From Dryocosmus kuriphilus (Eukaryota > Arthropoda > Insecta > Hymenoptera > Cynipidae): a stretch of DNA of 64,000 nucleotides. The stretch is from the NCBI GenBank assembly GCA_038277395.1, contig CM076192.1, positions 55,599,119-55,663,118 on the forward strand. Direction: 5' to 3'. A model generated the notes under the pieces. That model was not told where the DNA came from. It ran no database searches and worked only from the letters and a program-made list of their open reading frames with translations. Position 1 is the first letter of the stretch; each line of letters opens with the position of its first letter. Made by a program: the position numbers and the translations under genes. Below, one piece after another: positions 23,498-34,347 of this stretch.

Positions 23498-23850
23498 GAT
23501 ATTTTTTCCGAGAATTTTACATTGTTGGGAATTTTCCAGTGTCGGTAAATTTTAATTTCGGGGTTTTTATAAAGTGCTGGTAGTTTTATAATTTGGGGGA
23601 TTTTATTTTTCGGTAATTATTTATTCGAGCATTTCATAGTGTCGGGAATTTTATTTTTTGGGAATTTTCTGTCGTCTCTTAGGTTTTTAATTTGATTTTT
23701 AATTTGGGACGACTGAAAATTTTCAAAAAGTAAAATTTCCGACACTGTAAAATGCCCGAATAAATAATTACCGAAAAATTAAATTTCCGACATTATAAAA
23801 TTACCGACACTAAAAAATTCCCGAAAGTGGAAATTTGCGGAAAAGATCTC
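23498..23850. repeat. Imperfect foldback with TTCCGACACT motifs
   Basis: Left arm motifs (CAGTGTCGG, TTTTTCGGTAATTATTTATTCG, GTGTCGGGAATTTTA) recur inverted in the right arm (TTTCCGACACTG, CGAATAAATAATTACCG, CCGACACT). No coding potential or target duplication was seen. It is probably a MITE within the P-like intron. Confidence 0.6.
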
Positions 23851-24037
23851 TAAAAATATTTGAAAACTATTTAGAAAATACCGAATAATTAAAAAAATGA
23901 TTTCAAACGACCTTTAATTGACCCACCATGTATATAATTCAACAAATAATAAATTAGGGAATTTAAGATTATTGGGAAAGTTAATAATTTTTCAAATTCA
24001 GTGGAGACACACTAATAATTTTTATTTATTTACTCAC

Positions 24038-24168
24038 CTGCATTTTGACACCATACATAAAATTTTTCACTGCCTTTCTTTGGTAAACAGAATAATGTAA
24101 CACCAGCATCTCGTCGTTTGTTTACACAGTCAATGTAGGCACACCGATCGGTAGCACTTCCAGACATT
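24038..24168 (-). pseudogene. P-element transposase exon 1 (THAP N-terminus)
   Basis: The ATG at 24168 reads MSGSATDRCAYIDCVNKRR, then VTLFCLPKKGSEKFYVWCQNAG: the start of a THAP zinc finger (C2CH, first Cys pair CAYIDC, then FxLPK and W). It ends exactly at a consensus donor, CAG|GTGAGT. The next exon begins at 22110 after a TTTTTAG acceptor and supplies the rest of the finger (CSSHF), so the intron is ~1.9 kb and enlarged by insertions. THAP domains bind P-element DNA. The exon itself is open. Confidence 0.85.
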
Positions 24169-25342
24169 GTTTTATCCTATATTATCACTTCAAAGCACTT
24201 TCTAAATGTGGTAACAATAGTTCACTACAGTAAACTATTAATTAAGCTCAAGTTCGAGGCAAAAATAGTTTCCAATCACTTAAATACCAAACGCTTTAAT
24301 CTCACCGGCATATACGTGTTTTCCTTTGTTGTGAAATTAGAAAAACATGTTAATGCAGGTCTAATATGCGCGCGTCGTCGTATTGCGATTTAAAAAATTA
24401 CACGATCTAATTTTAAGTTTTTATAAACTGTCTTTATAAAAATTTCACTACAATTAGGAAGTATAGCCTGGCTTACATTATAATACTAAAATGTTTTTAA
24501 ATCTTAATGTATATATAATATCTATATACATATACATATTTATATAAATAAAAATTAAATGTTAATACGTACCTGATTGCAAAAAATAATTTTGCTTAAA
24601 TATTTTCGTTGACTTTTAATTTTTTCAGTAATATTACTAATTAATTAATTAGCTGAATATTACACTTAGGTATTTTTTTAGTTTTCTGTCTTTTAAATAG
24701 AAATATGAAAAATAGAGTATATTTTTTTGCATAAAAAGGATTCTTTAAATTTTTTGAAATGTTTATATACGTAAAAATTCCAAGTATCCTTTTTATTTTT
24801 ATTTTTTAAGTTTTCATAAGTTTTCTTAATAAAAATATAAAGATACAATTTCAATGGTATAATTTTCAATCAATATTTTCAATTACTTTTATTTTATTTT
24901 ATTAATATTGATTTATATATAACCAAGCAACAGTAAAGTTTGCTATACAATGGTCAAGTCATCCCATCCTTTCTAGATATAGATTTTATACAGAATTATC
25001 TTTTATATATTTTCAGTGACTTGTTCATTCTTTATTTATAGAACACTATATTTTACTAAGAATATTTTCAAATGGGAAAAAGTTACTTTCAGTCCTCAAG
25101 AATAAATAAATAATCCATAATAATTATAAAGTTTCAAATTCCCGCTCGAAAAAAGCAGTGTTTATTGCGCCACCTCGTGGCATGTGGTCAAAATAATGCG
25201 CTTAAACATAGAGGCATTGCCGAATTTAGCCGAAGCGTACCGAAACAAACCGAAGCCACAAATACTACAGTAACGCCGCCCTCGTGGCATGTGGCCTAAC
25301 TAGACCCTAGCCGCATCTCGTTAAAATATCTTTGTTAATACC

Positions 25343-25964
25343 AAGTAAAACTTGAAATAATAAACAAAATTAATCTTACCTAAAAATGAAATTCTTCACA
25401 ATAAGCAAAAGCAAGCATATATTGCAAATAATAAAACACATCATGTAAATGAACCCTAGGTTTTATATCTTAATGCTACAAATACGAGTATGAGGACGCG
25501 GCCAACGTGACTGGTTTTGTGGATCAATGATGAACCATGTGGAAGATGCTTACCGAGACTTGACCTCGGAATAATATTTTGTTGAATAACCCTCTGACGG
25601 TCCTTTTCAGGACTGATGTGGAAAAATCAATAAAGGTTTTCAAACTAATTCTCGGAAGTCCGAAAATTACAATAAACTAATAAATAACCATGAAACAAAG
25701 ATATTAAACATTACTGAAATAATAAATGAGTGTTAAATTTGAAATAATAATAATAATAAATAACTAATAAATCTTAAACGGGATAAATAAATGATGATAA
25801 TTACTTACCAGGCGAGGAACGTTTAAATGAGTAATGCCAGGTAATATTGGGGCCAGCAATGATACTAAAAGACGGGGAGGATATATCAAAGGGAAAAATA
25901 ATAATAATAATGAATTATAAAAGCTGTTTATCACAGTAAACACCTTTTAGAATAAGGGGAAAGG
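25343..25964. other. No gene; spacer
   Basis: AT-rich with ATA/ATG-rich runs. It ends at the TGTGACG start of an LTR. No domains are seen. Confidence 0.5.
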
Positions 25965-26731
25965 TGTGACGTTTCGTCATTTTGGCTTTTGTAAGATCCT
26001 GTAGTTTATGCCGCAAACTGCCTCGACTGTTGCGTTGAGAACGTGGGAATCTGCCTTATCATAAAATAAAGTGGATATTAGGCGGCAAGAACAAATGTGG
26101 GACAATTTCAAATATTTGAATAACTCTGATTCTGATATTATGCTAAAGCGTAAATAAAGTCTATAAAATTATTTTTTGAACGTGTGAAGAGAAACTATAT
26201 CAAAACAAGTCTATAAATGTACCATTTTTAGAACTAATGAAAGGAAGAAATGTCAAAACAAATATATAAATCTACTAATTTAAAAGCGTGCGAAAGGAGA
26301 ATGTGTCGAAAACAAGCCCATAAAATACTACTTCAAGGACCCGAGCATGGGAAAGACATTTCGAGCAAATTCTGGCACGTGTGCGACCTTGCGAGACTGC
26401 GCCGGCACATGTTCGGGACTGACCGCTTGACTCGTTGCCGGGGGGGGGGGGGGGGGGGGTATAAAAGAAGGCGCTGGTAAACACGCGAGGGAGATAAGAT
26501 TCTGAAATCGAAAAGAGAGAAGCATTGAACACTTGATCCGGTTCGCGAATACTTACCTTAACTCTACCAACTCAATTGTAATTGTGGACTAGAATTCCGC
26601 TTAGTAATTGTGAGAGTGCATGGCCTGATATAAAAGGAAATTACACCAGAAGATTAAAATTAAAGTGAATAAGCACAATTGGTTTGTATAACATAAGACT
26701 TGAGTTTTATTGTGTTAGTACCCACCCAACA
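25965..26731 (+). mobile_element. LTR of the gypsy family, plus orientation
   Basis: It begins TGTGACG and ends CCCAACA. It matches the minus-strand LTR at 39429-40203 along its length (GTAAGATCCT.TAGTTTATGCC, CCCGAGCATGGGAAA, GACTGACCGCTTGACTCGTTGC, TATAAAAGAAGG, CACCAGA.GATTAA). A G20 tract sits directly upstream of the TATA box. No target duplication flanks it, and it continues into ~265 bases of rearranged leader, so it is a remnant of a rearranged element rather than a clean solo LTR. Confidence 0.85.
26460..26467 (+). promoter_or_regulatory. LTR TATA box next to a G20 tract
   Basis: TATAAAAG follows directly on the G run at 26440-26459. The other LTR has TATATAAAAG in the equivalent place, also beside a C/G run (39608-39623). 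The position is consistent with the LTR core promoter. Confidence 0.6.
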
Positions 26732-26732
26732 A

Positions 26733-26997
26733 GAATTTCAGGACAACATTTTTACGTTCAACGGCAATCAACGAACCACTTAATTAAATTCAATCTTGGC
26801 GGCACCTGAGTCAGTTCTACAACCATCAACCGAATTTCAGGTGCAATCATCCCACTGCTGTCACCAAAAACATGCCACGTCCTGGCCTTCGGCCCTCTGG
26901 TTGATGGTTGTGGAACTGCCTCATTTGCCGCCAAGATTGAATTTAATTAAGTGGTTCGTTGATCGCCGTTGAGCATAAAAATGTTGTCCTGAAATTC
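26733..26997. repeat. Long hairpin from duplicated gypsy leader
   Basis: Arms 26733-26830 and 26900-26997 are near-perfect inverted repeats (GACAACATTTTTA, CAACGAACCACTTAATTAAA, TTCAATCTTGGCGGC) around a ~69-base centre. The centre holds the leader segment GGACGTGGCA..TTTTTGGTGACAG inverted relative to the LTR. This is a head-to-head leader rearrangement. Confidence 0.85.
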
Positions 26998-27015
26998 ACA
27001 CAACACATCTACCCC

Positions 27016-27417
27016 TCACTTGCAGACAGGGCAACTCCTCGGGACTGTCAAGTCCCTAGGCACCGTAAGGTGCACCTCCTTCGGGTACACCCACGGCGAT
27101 CCCGTCATAAGTTTGCAGAAGGCGCAGTGCCACTGCCAAACTGTTGCGACGTTCGTGAAGATCATTCCGTCGACGTACCTCACACTGTCCGGGTAAGGAT
27201 CGGCCACACAACCCTCTATTTTCCCCTCGTTTCCTATTTCGACCTCTCCTCCAACTGCACTTGCAACTTCCACTGGGTGGTTCATTTCTGGCACCTTTGA
27301 GAATTCTTTAAAATATGACCCACAGGGAGTACACCCAAACATCCTCGATACATCGTAATTGACATTTTTCTCGACAATGCCTAATTGTGTCGTTTGCAAT
27401 TTCAAACGACTAATCAA
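27016..27417 (-). CDS. Uncharacterised Cys-rich ORF (133 aa)
   Basis: I do not recognise this protein. The 133-residue frame has three CxxC-like pairs: CTPC near residue 29, CAFC in its second half and CPVC at the very end, with ~33 residues between the last two, a spacing compatible with a treble-clef or ribbon-like zinc site. It starts MISRLKLQTTQ and is uninterrupted. A competing plus-strand ORF (26959-27300) overlaps it, and neither is supported by homology I can name. It abuts the hairpin derived from the gypsy leader and may be element cargo, a host exon fragment or chance. Confidence 0.25.
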   Translation of the reverse strand: MISRLKLQTTQLGIVEKNVNYDVSRMFGCTPCGSYFKEFSKVPEMNHPVEVASAVGGEVEIGNEGKIEGCVADPYPDSVRYVDGMIFTNVATVWQWHCAFCKLMTGSPWVYPKEVHLTVPRDLTVPRSCPVCK

Positions 27418-27904
27418 ATTCGTCTAATAACTATTATGACCATATTTTATTTTATTAGTTTTCATATACTTTATTTTATATATATGTATATATAAATAAT
27501 TTCCAATACTGTTTATAAATTTGTATTACGCGCAGCGCGAAATTTAAATTGGTTTGATGCTTAACCAATTTTAATTAATTTAATTTAACTTTGAAGATAT
27601 GATTAAATGGAATTTTATATTTAGTCCACGTGAATTCGCTTAATCTCCCTTTTCTTTATCTATTTGAGGTATCAAAATACCGATTTAGTACAAAAATCGC
27701 TCCAATGCAAATTGATAACCATTAATTTAATTTTCACGTTTAATTGGAGTTTTATATGAAATTGTAAGTTAATTTCCTAATTATTTATTTATTATTTTTT
27801 TGAACCTTGAATTTTTCATTTATTTGTAATTATTATTTATTTCAAACAAATGTTTATTTAGTAAATTAGGCGCGAAATTCAAATTTCATTCGAAATTTCA
27901 ATAT
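27418..27904. other. No gene; AT-rich spacer
   Basis: Very AT-rich (TATATATGTATATATA, repeated TTTAATTT). No ORFs or repeats of note. Confidence 0.5.
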
Positions 27905-28161
27905 ATATATATTTTTTTTTTTTTTTTAACTGTGATATTCGTTTATTACTCTCCCTTACGAGTTTGAGGTCTCCGTTCCCTTTACATCCTTTACAATTTC
28001 ACTTAAGCACTATGCCTTATGCTTATCTTAACCTACTATCACTTTTCATTATGTACAAATTCTTAGATACTATCCTACTATCTATTATCTAATCTATCAA
28101 GAGCGCGAGACCTTCCAGGGCATCCGTTTCCTCTTACCATTACTATTCAAGCTTTTCCAAG

Positions 28162-31100
28162 TCACGCAACACTAATTTTCCTTCGATTTCGGTTTTCTCC
28201 TCCCCCATACATACTCTCTTCCCTTTTCTTTTCTAAGCTCTTCACCCAGTTTTCCCCTTGTCCACAACCGCTCAGTATCCACTTAACACTATCTACCACG
28301 CTCTTTCCCCCTTCCTCTTCGCCTGTGCACCTCTCAAACACGCACTCCCATGATTCCCTTTCATACCTACATACCCTGCAGATCTTCATTTCTTCACTCA
28401 TCCAATATTTACATCCATTCATGCCTTCACCCATTCTGAAATGTATCATCCTGGCCCACCTGCACTCCTTTTTCAATTTCTCTAAATATTCTGGGAGCCC
28501 TTCCATCTTGACGAATTTATACCATTTATTATATTTTGAACCCTATAATATTTTCCCACCTCTTCTCTTCCTGCATCTTACTCATTTCTCCTTCAATTTC
28601 CTGCCACTCCCTCCCATCGTCACACATTCTCCATTCCTTTCTAACTTGCCATCTCTCTTCCTCCCATTTTGAATGTCCCGCGTTACCTCTCCTCTCTCTA
28701 TTTATTATTTCCTGTCGGCATACTTGTGCTATTTTGTTACCCTTACCACTCTTAAGTTTCTCTTCGAAATTCCAGACCCTTTTTCTCTGCCTTATCACCA
28801 ATTTCTCTCTCCCTGTTTCTTCTCTCAACATATAACCTGGACAGTTCCAGTTTACTCCCATAACCCATCTCAGAAATCTTTCTTGCATGTTTTCTACCTT
28901 CTTGTACTCCTTCCATCCCCATATTTCCACTCCATAACACATCACTGACCATACCAGCGAGTCAAACAGCCATAATCTCATCTTTCATCTTCCAGTCCTC
29001 TTTGAATCTTCTTTTTCCAATCCCACACACTTGACCCATCACCTTACTCGCACTTTCCATCCTTTTTTTTCACCTGTAGCTCATTTCGACCTGCAGCTTC
29101 GAACCAAAATCCTAAATAACAAAATTCCTCTACCATTTCCATCATTTCTCCATTTATCTTCCATCCATACTTTACTTCATTCTTTCTGTTCCTAAAACAT
29201 ACTATTTTTGTCTTCGTCACATTAATTGTCAAATCTTTCTCTCTACCATACTCTTCAAATCCTTTCATTAGCAAGCTCATTCTATTTTCATTCTCTGCTA
29301 AAAAAGCACCACATCGTCCGCGTACGCTAGTGAGTATATTCTTTTATTTCCTAGCACTGTATCTCCTTTACCATTCTTTTCCATTTTCTCTTCTAGGTCT
29401 GCTAACATTATGCTAAATAACAATGGACTTAGCGGGCACCCTTGTCTAAGACCTCTTCCTGTCCAAAACTCCTCCCCTTTCTGTTCCCCGATCCTCACCC
29501 TTGCCTTCGTCTCTGTAAAGACCTCTTTTATCCTCTCAATCAACTCTTCGTCGACCCCCCTTTCTTTCGTTGCCTTCCATAAAACTTTCCTATTCACCGA
29601 GTCGAAAGCTGCCTTAAAATCTACGAAAAGTGCAACTAGCTTTCCTTTCTTCTGTCCCAGGTTCTTGTTGACTAGATAATTCAGAACGAAAATGTTATCC
29701 ACTGTTCCCATCCCCTTCCTGAATCCTGTTTGATTGTGTGGAATACTTCCTTTCTCTTCTACCTGTTCTTCTAATCTCTTCCTAAGCACCTCCGCGTAAA
29801 TTTTATACGTTACTGGCATGAGAGTGATTCCTCTATAATCTTCCACTTTTCTACCCCTACCTTTCTTTAATAACGGAACTACCAAACCTGTTCTCCACTC
29901 CTTGGGCCATCCTTCCCCTCTCCATACTCTTCTACATACTTCCCAGATCTCTTCTCTAATCCTTCTTCCTCCAAATTTCAACACTTCATTCGCCATCCCA
30001 TCCTCTCCTGTCACCTCATTCCCCCCTTCCATTCCTCCCTTCTTGCACTTTTCTGCCTTCCCCCTTCACTTTTCTATCCACGCCTCCTAGCAATTTCTTG
30101 AAGTATACCGTCCATTCCTCCATATTTATCTCTTCATTGATTCCTTTCCATCCACACCTCTCTCTATTGATCACCTCCCATTCTCTTCCTTTCTTCATTG
30201 CTTTCTCTACCTCCTCCATGTACCTCATCTTCTCCTCCTGTCTTTTCACATCTAGTAATTTCTCGTGTTCCCTTTTTCTTTTATTATACTCCTTTCTGTC
30301 TATCTCTCCTCTTCTCCAATCCTTTAACGATAATTTCATACGTTCTTTACTCTCTATACATTCCACGTTCCACCATCCCCTTTTCTCCCTTCTTTCCTCC
30401 TCACTTGGTCTAATTTCTTCCACTATCTTCTCTACCCTTTCCTTTATCTTACATAATATCGCATCCACGCCTTCCCCCTCTTCAATCATAGCATTCTCTT
30501 CTTCCATTCTTTCCGTGTATTCTCTTACTTTATCAACTCCCCACTTGCCCATCTTTGCTTTCTTCCATGTCACTCCCTCCTTCTTCCTTCCTCTCTTCTC
30601 CCATTCCAACACTTCAACGTTGCAATTACCGGGAAGTGTTCTGAACCTATTTCGTTCCCAACTTCATTTCTTTCCAACAGCCTCTTTATCCTTTCCTCTG
30701 CCAGAATGTAGTCTATTACTGTTTCTCCTTTTCCTGCAAGTGTAATCTCTCCTTCCTCATCCCCCCCCCCCCCCGAGTTCCATTACAAATGAACCATCCT
30801 GTTTCTTCCAGAATTTCCAGCGGAGTCCTACCCTCCTGGTCCACCTGTTTATGTTTCGATTTTCTTCTGAAACTCTCACTCTCTTCATCCCATATTTCCT
30901 CCCCCTGTTCCCTTGTCCAAGCATTCAGATCGCCTCCTATCAAAACCAATTCATCATCCTTTTTCGCCACCCATTTCCTAATCACACTCCAACCTTGTTC
31001 TTCTCCCCTTCTCCTATAGATGCAAACTATCCTCACCTTTTTCTTCTTCCTATTTTCACCACTCACGTCATTACTCCATCTGTTTCCTTAAATCCCATTT

Positions 31101-31375
31101 CTATTCTCTCTTCACCTACTAATTCATTCCTTACTCCTGACACCATGCCCCCTTTCTTTCTTCCCCTTACCTTCTCTTTCTTTGCCTCTTGCACCTTCCA
31201 TATATATCCCTTGGGTAACTTCCTCTTCGCCCTCCTCCAATCCTTCTCATCTACTCAGGTTTCACTCAACATTACTACATCCCATTTCTTCACCTCTTCC
31301 CAGAATCCTTCATCTTTATTCCTTAGCCCTGATACATTCCAAAACGCTACTCTCATTTCTTTTTTCGTATCTTTC
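28162..31375 (-). pseudogene. LINE ORF2 (endonuclease + RT), minus copy
   Basis: It starts near 31375 with RVAFWNVSGLRNKDEGFW (endonuclease), then MLSET followed by TGA where the sister copy has Trp. LVLIGGDLNAW lies at about 30945. A G14 tract at 30761 shifts frame within the conserved GWFICN.TRG..DEEGE region. RT motifs lie at 30032-29298: VTGEDGMANEVL, VEDYRGITLMP, LVALFVDFKAAFDSVNR, GLRQGCPLSPLLF and LAYADD (near 29315). The thumb follows (KTKIVCFRNRK) and then a C-terminal CRVCRYERESWECVFERC finger-like motif (about 28370). Multiple shifts separate the pieces. Confidence 0.87.
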
Positions 31376-31472
31376 TCCATTATTTCTTTTTTACGACTTC
31401 TCTCTATTTTTGTGGAAACACCGTCATTCCGCCTTCTCCTCCTTCTTTCCTTTCACCCTCTACTGATTTCCA

Positions 31473-32663
31473 TTATCTCCTCCATTCTACGACTAGCCTT
31501 TGTTTCTTTCCCTCGTCGCCATGTACCCTCCCGATATATTTCACACAATTTTCTTCTTTCTCTTCATCCCATATCCACACAATACCGTTTACCCACATCC
31601 TGTCTTTCCCTATCCATACCGTGTTCCCTTTCATTTTTTCACTCCATGCTCTCTGTTTCATTATCCACTTTCTTTCTTTCATTCCACGTCATATTCTCCT
31701 CTATCCTTTCTTCCCCCCCCCCCCCCCCCCCTTAAAGTTTTCTTTTTTCTCATAATATTATCTTTTTCTTCCTCACTTCTCACTTTCACTATATATACAC
31801 TCGATTTACCTTTATTCTTCCTTCCCACTCCATTTACCTCTTCCACATGCACTTTTGTCCCAATTTCCCTTAACAACCTTTCCACTTCTTCTCTTCCTGA
31901 TTCACTATCCACTTTCATGCCTCTAATCACTATATTTCTACTACGTTTCGTCTTCTCTTCTTTTTCCATTTTCCTTTCTAATTCTTTCAATCTTGATTTC
32001 ATTCTCACATTTTCTAGGATAACATTCTTATTCAATTCTTTTATTTTCTCTTCTTCTCTCTCTCCTTCATCCACTTTCTTTCTGTCGTCAGACTTACATT
32101 CTAGATTTCTCACTCTTTCTTCCAACTTTTCCATATCAAGTTTTCTCTCTTTCTCACTGATTCTTTGCTTTTTCCCGATATCCTCCAAGTGTTTACAAAC
32201 CTTATCTTTTTCTTGCCGCCACACCAGATCCCATTCTTCCCACTTTTCTCTAACTTTCCTCATTTCCTCCCAGACCTCATCCCCTCTCTTTTGCATGGCA
32301 TTCAGACTGCGGTTCGTTTCCTCTCTAAACCCTATAATGAGACTTTCCAGATTTCCTAGATCGACTTTTTCTTTTGCCTTATTCCTCTCCGGTGGAGACT
32401 TTTTCTTAAGCTTTTTCCGCAATTTCTCTTCTCCCTGTTCATTCCACTCTTCCTCCCCTTCATCTTTTACTATCATCCGTCTTGTCCCCCTCATCGTTTT
32501 TATCCGGTAAACCTCCCCCCTGTCTCCACTTGATAAAAAGTTGTATCGATCCTAGACTGCTAGATCTCGATCTACTAAGCAGTTCCCGATTTGACGGTCT
32601 ACCTCGAGTCCTTCTGTCGGCTAGTCCCCCTTCTTTCTCCCCCCTCACAAAGTTTCCCGGCAT
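31473..32663 (-). pseudogene. LINE ORF1 (coiled coil + RRM-like), minus copy
   Basis: The N-terminal frame from 32663 (MPGNFVRGEKEGGLADRR) is basic and disordered. A frameshift near 32480 leads to a long heptad-rich charged helix (EEMRKVREKWEEWD...), then RNIVIRGMKVDSESG and LLREIGTKVHVEEVNGVG, which resembles the RRM of L1-type ORF1 proteins. At KKTL a G19 tract (31713-31731) replaces the shorter sequence in the sister copy and shifts frame; the C-terminal domain (WIMKQRAWSEKMKG, IGKDRMWVNG) continues in another frame to 31473. The protein would bind element RNA as a trimer. Confidence 0.82.
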
Positions 32664-33050
32664 TGTAAACTGCCTCTCTCCATCATCAGTACTATCCCCG
32701 GCATCACCCTTACCCCTCCCTGTTTCCCCGGCCTCAGTAGGCTCATTAGCACCGAAGTTATTTACCTGCTGCTGCCCTCTACTGCCCCCGTTGGGCTCCT
32801 CATTATAAAGATGCTGGTCTTACTTACCGATCTGCTGTCCCTTATCTTCCCTCTCACTTTTACGACCTCTTCAACTAACCTCTAAACTCTCACTTTCGAC
32901 TTTCGTTTCAACCCTTTCAACTTTACAAAACAACTTCCCCACACTACGACACAACCCTTTCACTACACTCACCTCCCTTATAGCCTTTCACCTCAATCTC
33001 ACCTCCACACACGTCGCCAAAACCAAAAAAGATAGCATAGAATCAACACG

Positions 33051-33352
33051 CGTACTTTACTAAACGGAAGCCTAAATTGTGATATTATTAAATTTTAATT
33101 TAAAAAAAACTAAATTATGTTAATTAACTAATTTTAAGTTTATAAATGACTAAAGAAGCCATAATATTTAATATGCATAATATTTTGCTTCTTCCGAAGG
33201 GGTAGAACTCTTTTAAGATTTATAACATTTTATTTGTTATTAGTGACTCAAAGTTATTTATTCATGTTTATAACGTCAAATAAGTAATTTATAACTGATA
33301 ATCCGTTACTTATTGAATGTCTCATAATTTTCTATTTTATTATTAATTTCTT
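33051..33352. other. No gene; where a gypsy 3' LTR would be expected
   Basis: 300 AT-rich bases between the LINE 5' end and the gypsy integrase stop. No LTR homology is visible, so the gypsy element lacks its 3' LTR here, through deletion or displacement. Confidence 0.6.
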
Positions 33353-34330
33353 TTAGTTTTCCATTGGGATTGCAGCCAATTTCAACCTATTTAAGTAAGC
33401 AATTTTGGTTTTATTTGGCCCCATTCTAATTTCTGCATTACAATTTCCAATTATTCGTTCGATTTGAAATGGACCAGAGTATTGTTTATCAAATTTGTGA
33501 ACAAATGAGGGTTCTAGGAGTCTCACATAATCTCCCTCCCTAAAATTTTGAATATTTAATTTTTGATCATAATACCGTTTTGACTTTTCTTTTGCTATTT
33601 TCAGGTTTTCCTTGGCAGTTTTTTGCACATCAACCAATTTCTGGAAGAGATCCAACACATACTTCAGATACGTGGAAGGAAATATGGCATACCGCAGCCA
33701 TTCATCCCAATCCTGTTTCGTTTCAAATTGCTTCAAATACTCGATTAAACTGTGATGGCTTCTTTCAAGAGAACCAAGTGATTGAGGGTGGTATGCGGTT
33801 GAAGTCATTTTTTTAATCTTTAAAATTTTACAAAATATTTTCATTACTTCACTCATAAAGTTAGTTCCTTGGTCGGTTTAAATGACCCTTGGATACCCGT
33901 GTATCATAAAAAATTATTCAGCTAATGCTACTGCTATTGTTTCCGCCTCTACATTTGCTACTGGAATTGCGTCCGAGAATTTTGAAAAATTATCTTGAAT
34001 AGTTAAAATAAATCTATTTCCTCTAATTGTTTTTGGCAAAGGTTCAACTATATCAATTTGAATTTTATCAAATGGTTCTTTAGGAGTTTCTGTAATTTGC
34101 ACAGACATGTTAGTTTTGATTCTAAATAGTTTCCTTTCTTGGCAATTCCGACAAAATTTAATATAATTTTGAATGTCTTCTTTCATATTTTTCCAAAAAA
34201 TTTTCCTCGAAATCTCCAATAATTCTTTGACACTCCTTTATGTCCGCCGGCCACCGACTCATGGAATTCTTTTATAATTCCCTCACGATCAATTTTGGGT
34301 GGAACAACTACCTCCCCTGAACAAATTAAT
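33353..34330 (-). pseudogene. Gypsy integrase
   Basis: The N-terminal HHCC zinc-binding module reads FHESVAGGHKG (34270 region) and FCRNCQERK (about 34150). The catalytic core shows DKIQIDIVEPL (first Asp), FILTIQDNFSKFSDA (second Asp) and, after a break near 33880, TAYHPQSLGSLERSHH (Glu in LERSHH). The C-terminal chromodomain-like/GPY region reads REGDYVRLLEP, KQYSGPFQIERI and ends KLAAIPMEN at 33353. There is a frameshift near 34225 and a stop near 33876. It would insert element DNA. Confidence 0.9.
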
Positions 34331-34347
34331 GTTTCTATTCCTGAATT

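Larger units (their letters stand above)
17655..25334 (-). mobile_element. P-element-like transposon, nearly complete (7.7 kb)
   Basis: Ends carry 31-32 bp TIRs (17655-17685 and 25303-25334) that read AAAGATATTTTAAC, T or G, then AGATGCGGCTAGGGTC. They are flanked by an exact 8-bp duplication TTAATACC (17647-17654 and 25335-25342). An 8-bp duplication and ~31-bp TIRs are P-element hallmarks. The minus strand encodes a THAP exon and a P-type DDE transposase. Inserted material includes a HINE copy in the intron (22209-23354), a foldback (23498-23850) and a (CA)n tract. CTCGTGGCATGTGG occurs twice near the right end (25174, 25281), a possible transposase site. Confidence 0.9.
27905..33050 (-). 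mobile_element. Purine-biased LINE, longest copy, minus strand
   Basis: On the minus strand: 5' untranslated region (about 33050-32664), coiled-coil/RRM-type ORF1, ORF2 with endonuclease and reverse transcriptase, and a 3' tail ending in an A-run (T-run at 27911-27929 on plus). The coding strand is overwhelmingly A+G, which makes long antisense ORFs with no meaning. The same family recurs, 5'-truncated, at 42516-46825. The clade is not certain: an L1-like ORF1 with an APE-type LINE ORF2. Two poly-G tracts (30761-30774 and 31713-31731) break its frames. Confidence 0.85.

Noticed and set aside
30098..32510. Long plus-strand ORFs (up to ~336 codons) rich in Ser, Phe, Leu and Pro
   Set aside because: They are antisense to the purine-rich LINE ORF1/ORF2. 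Pyrimidine-rich complement has few stop codons, so the ORFs are artefacts.
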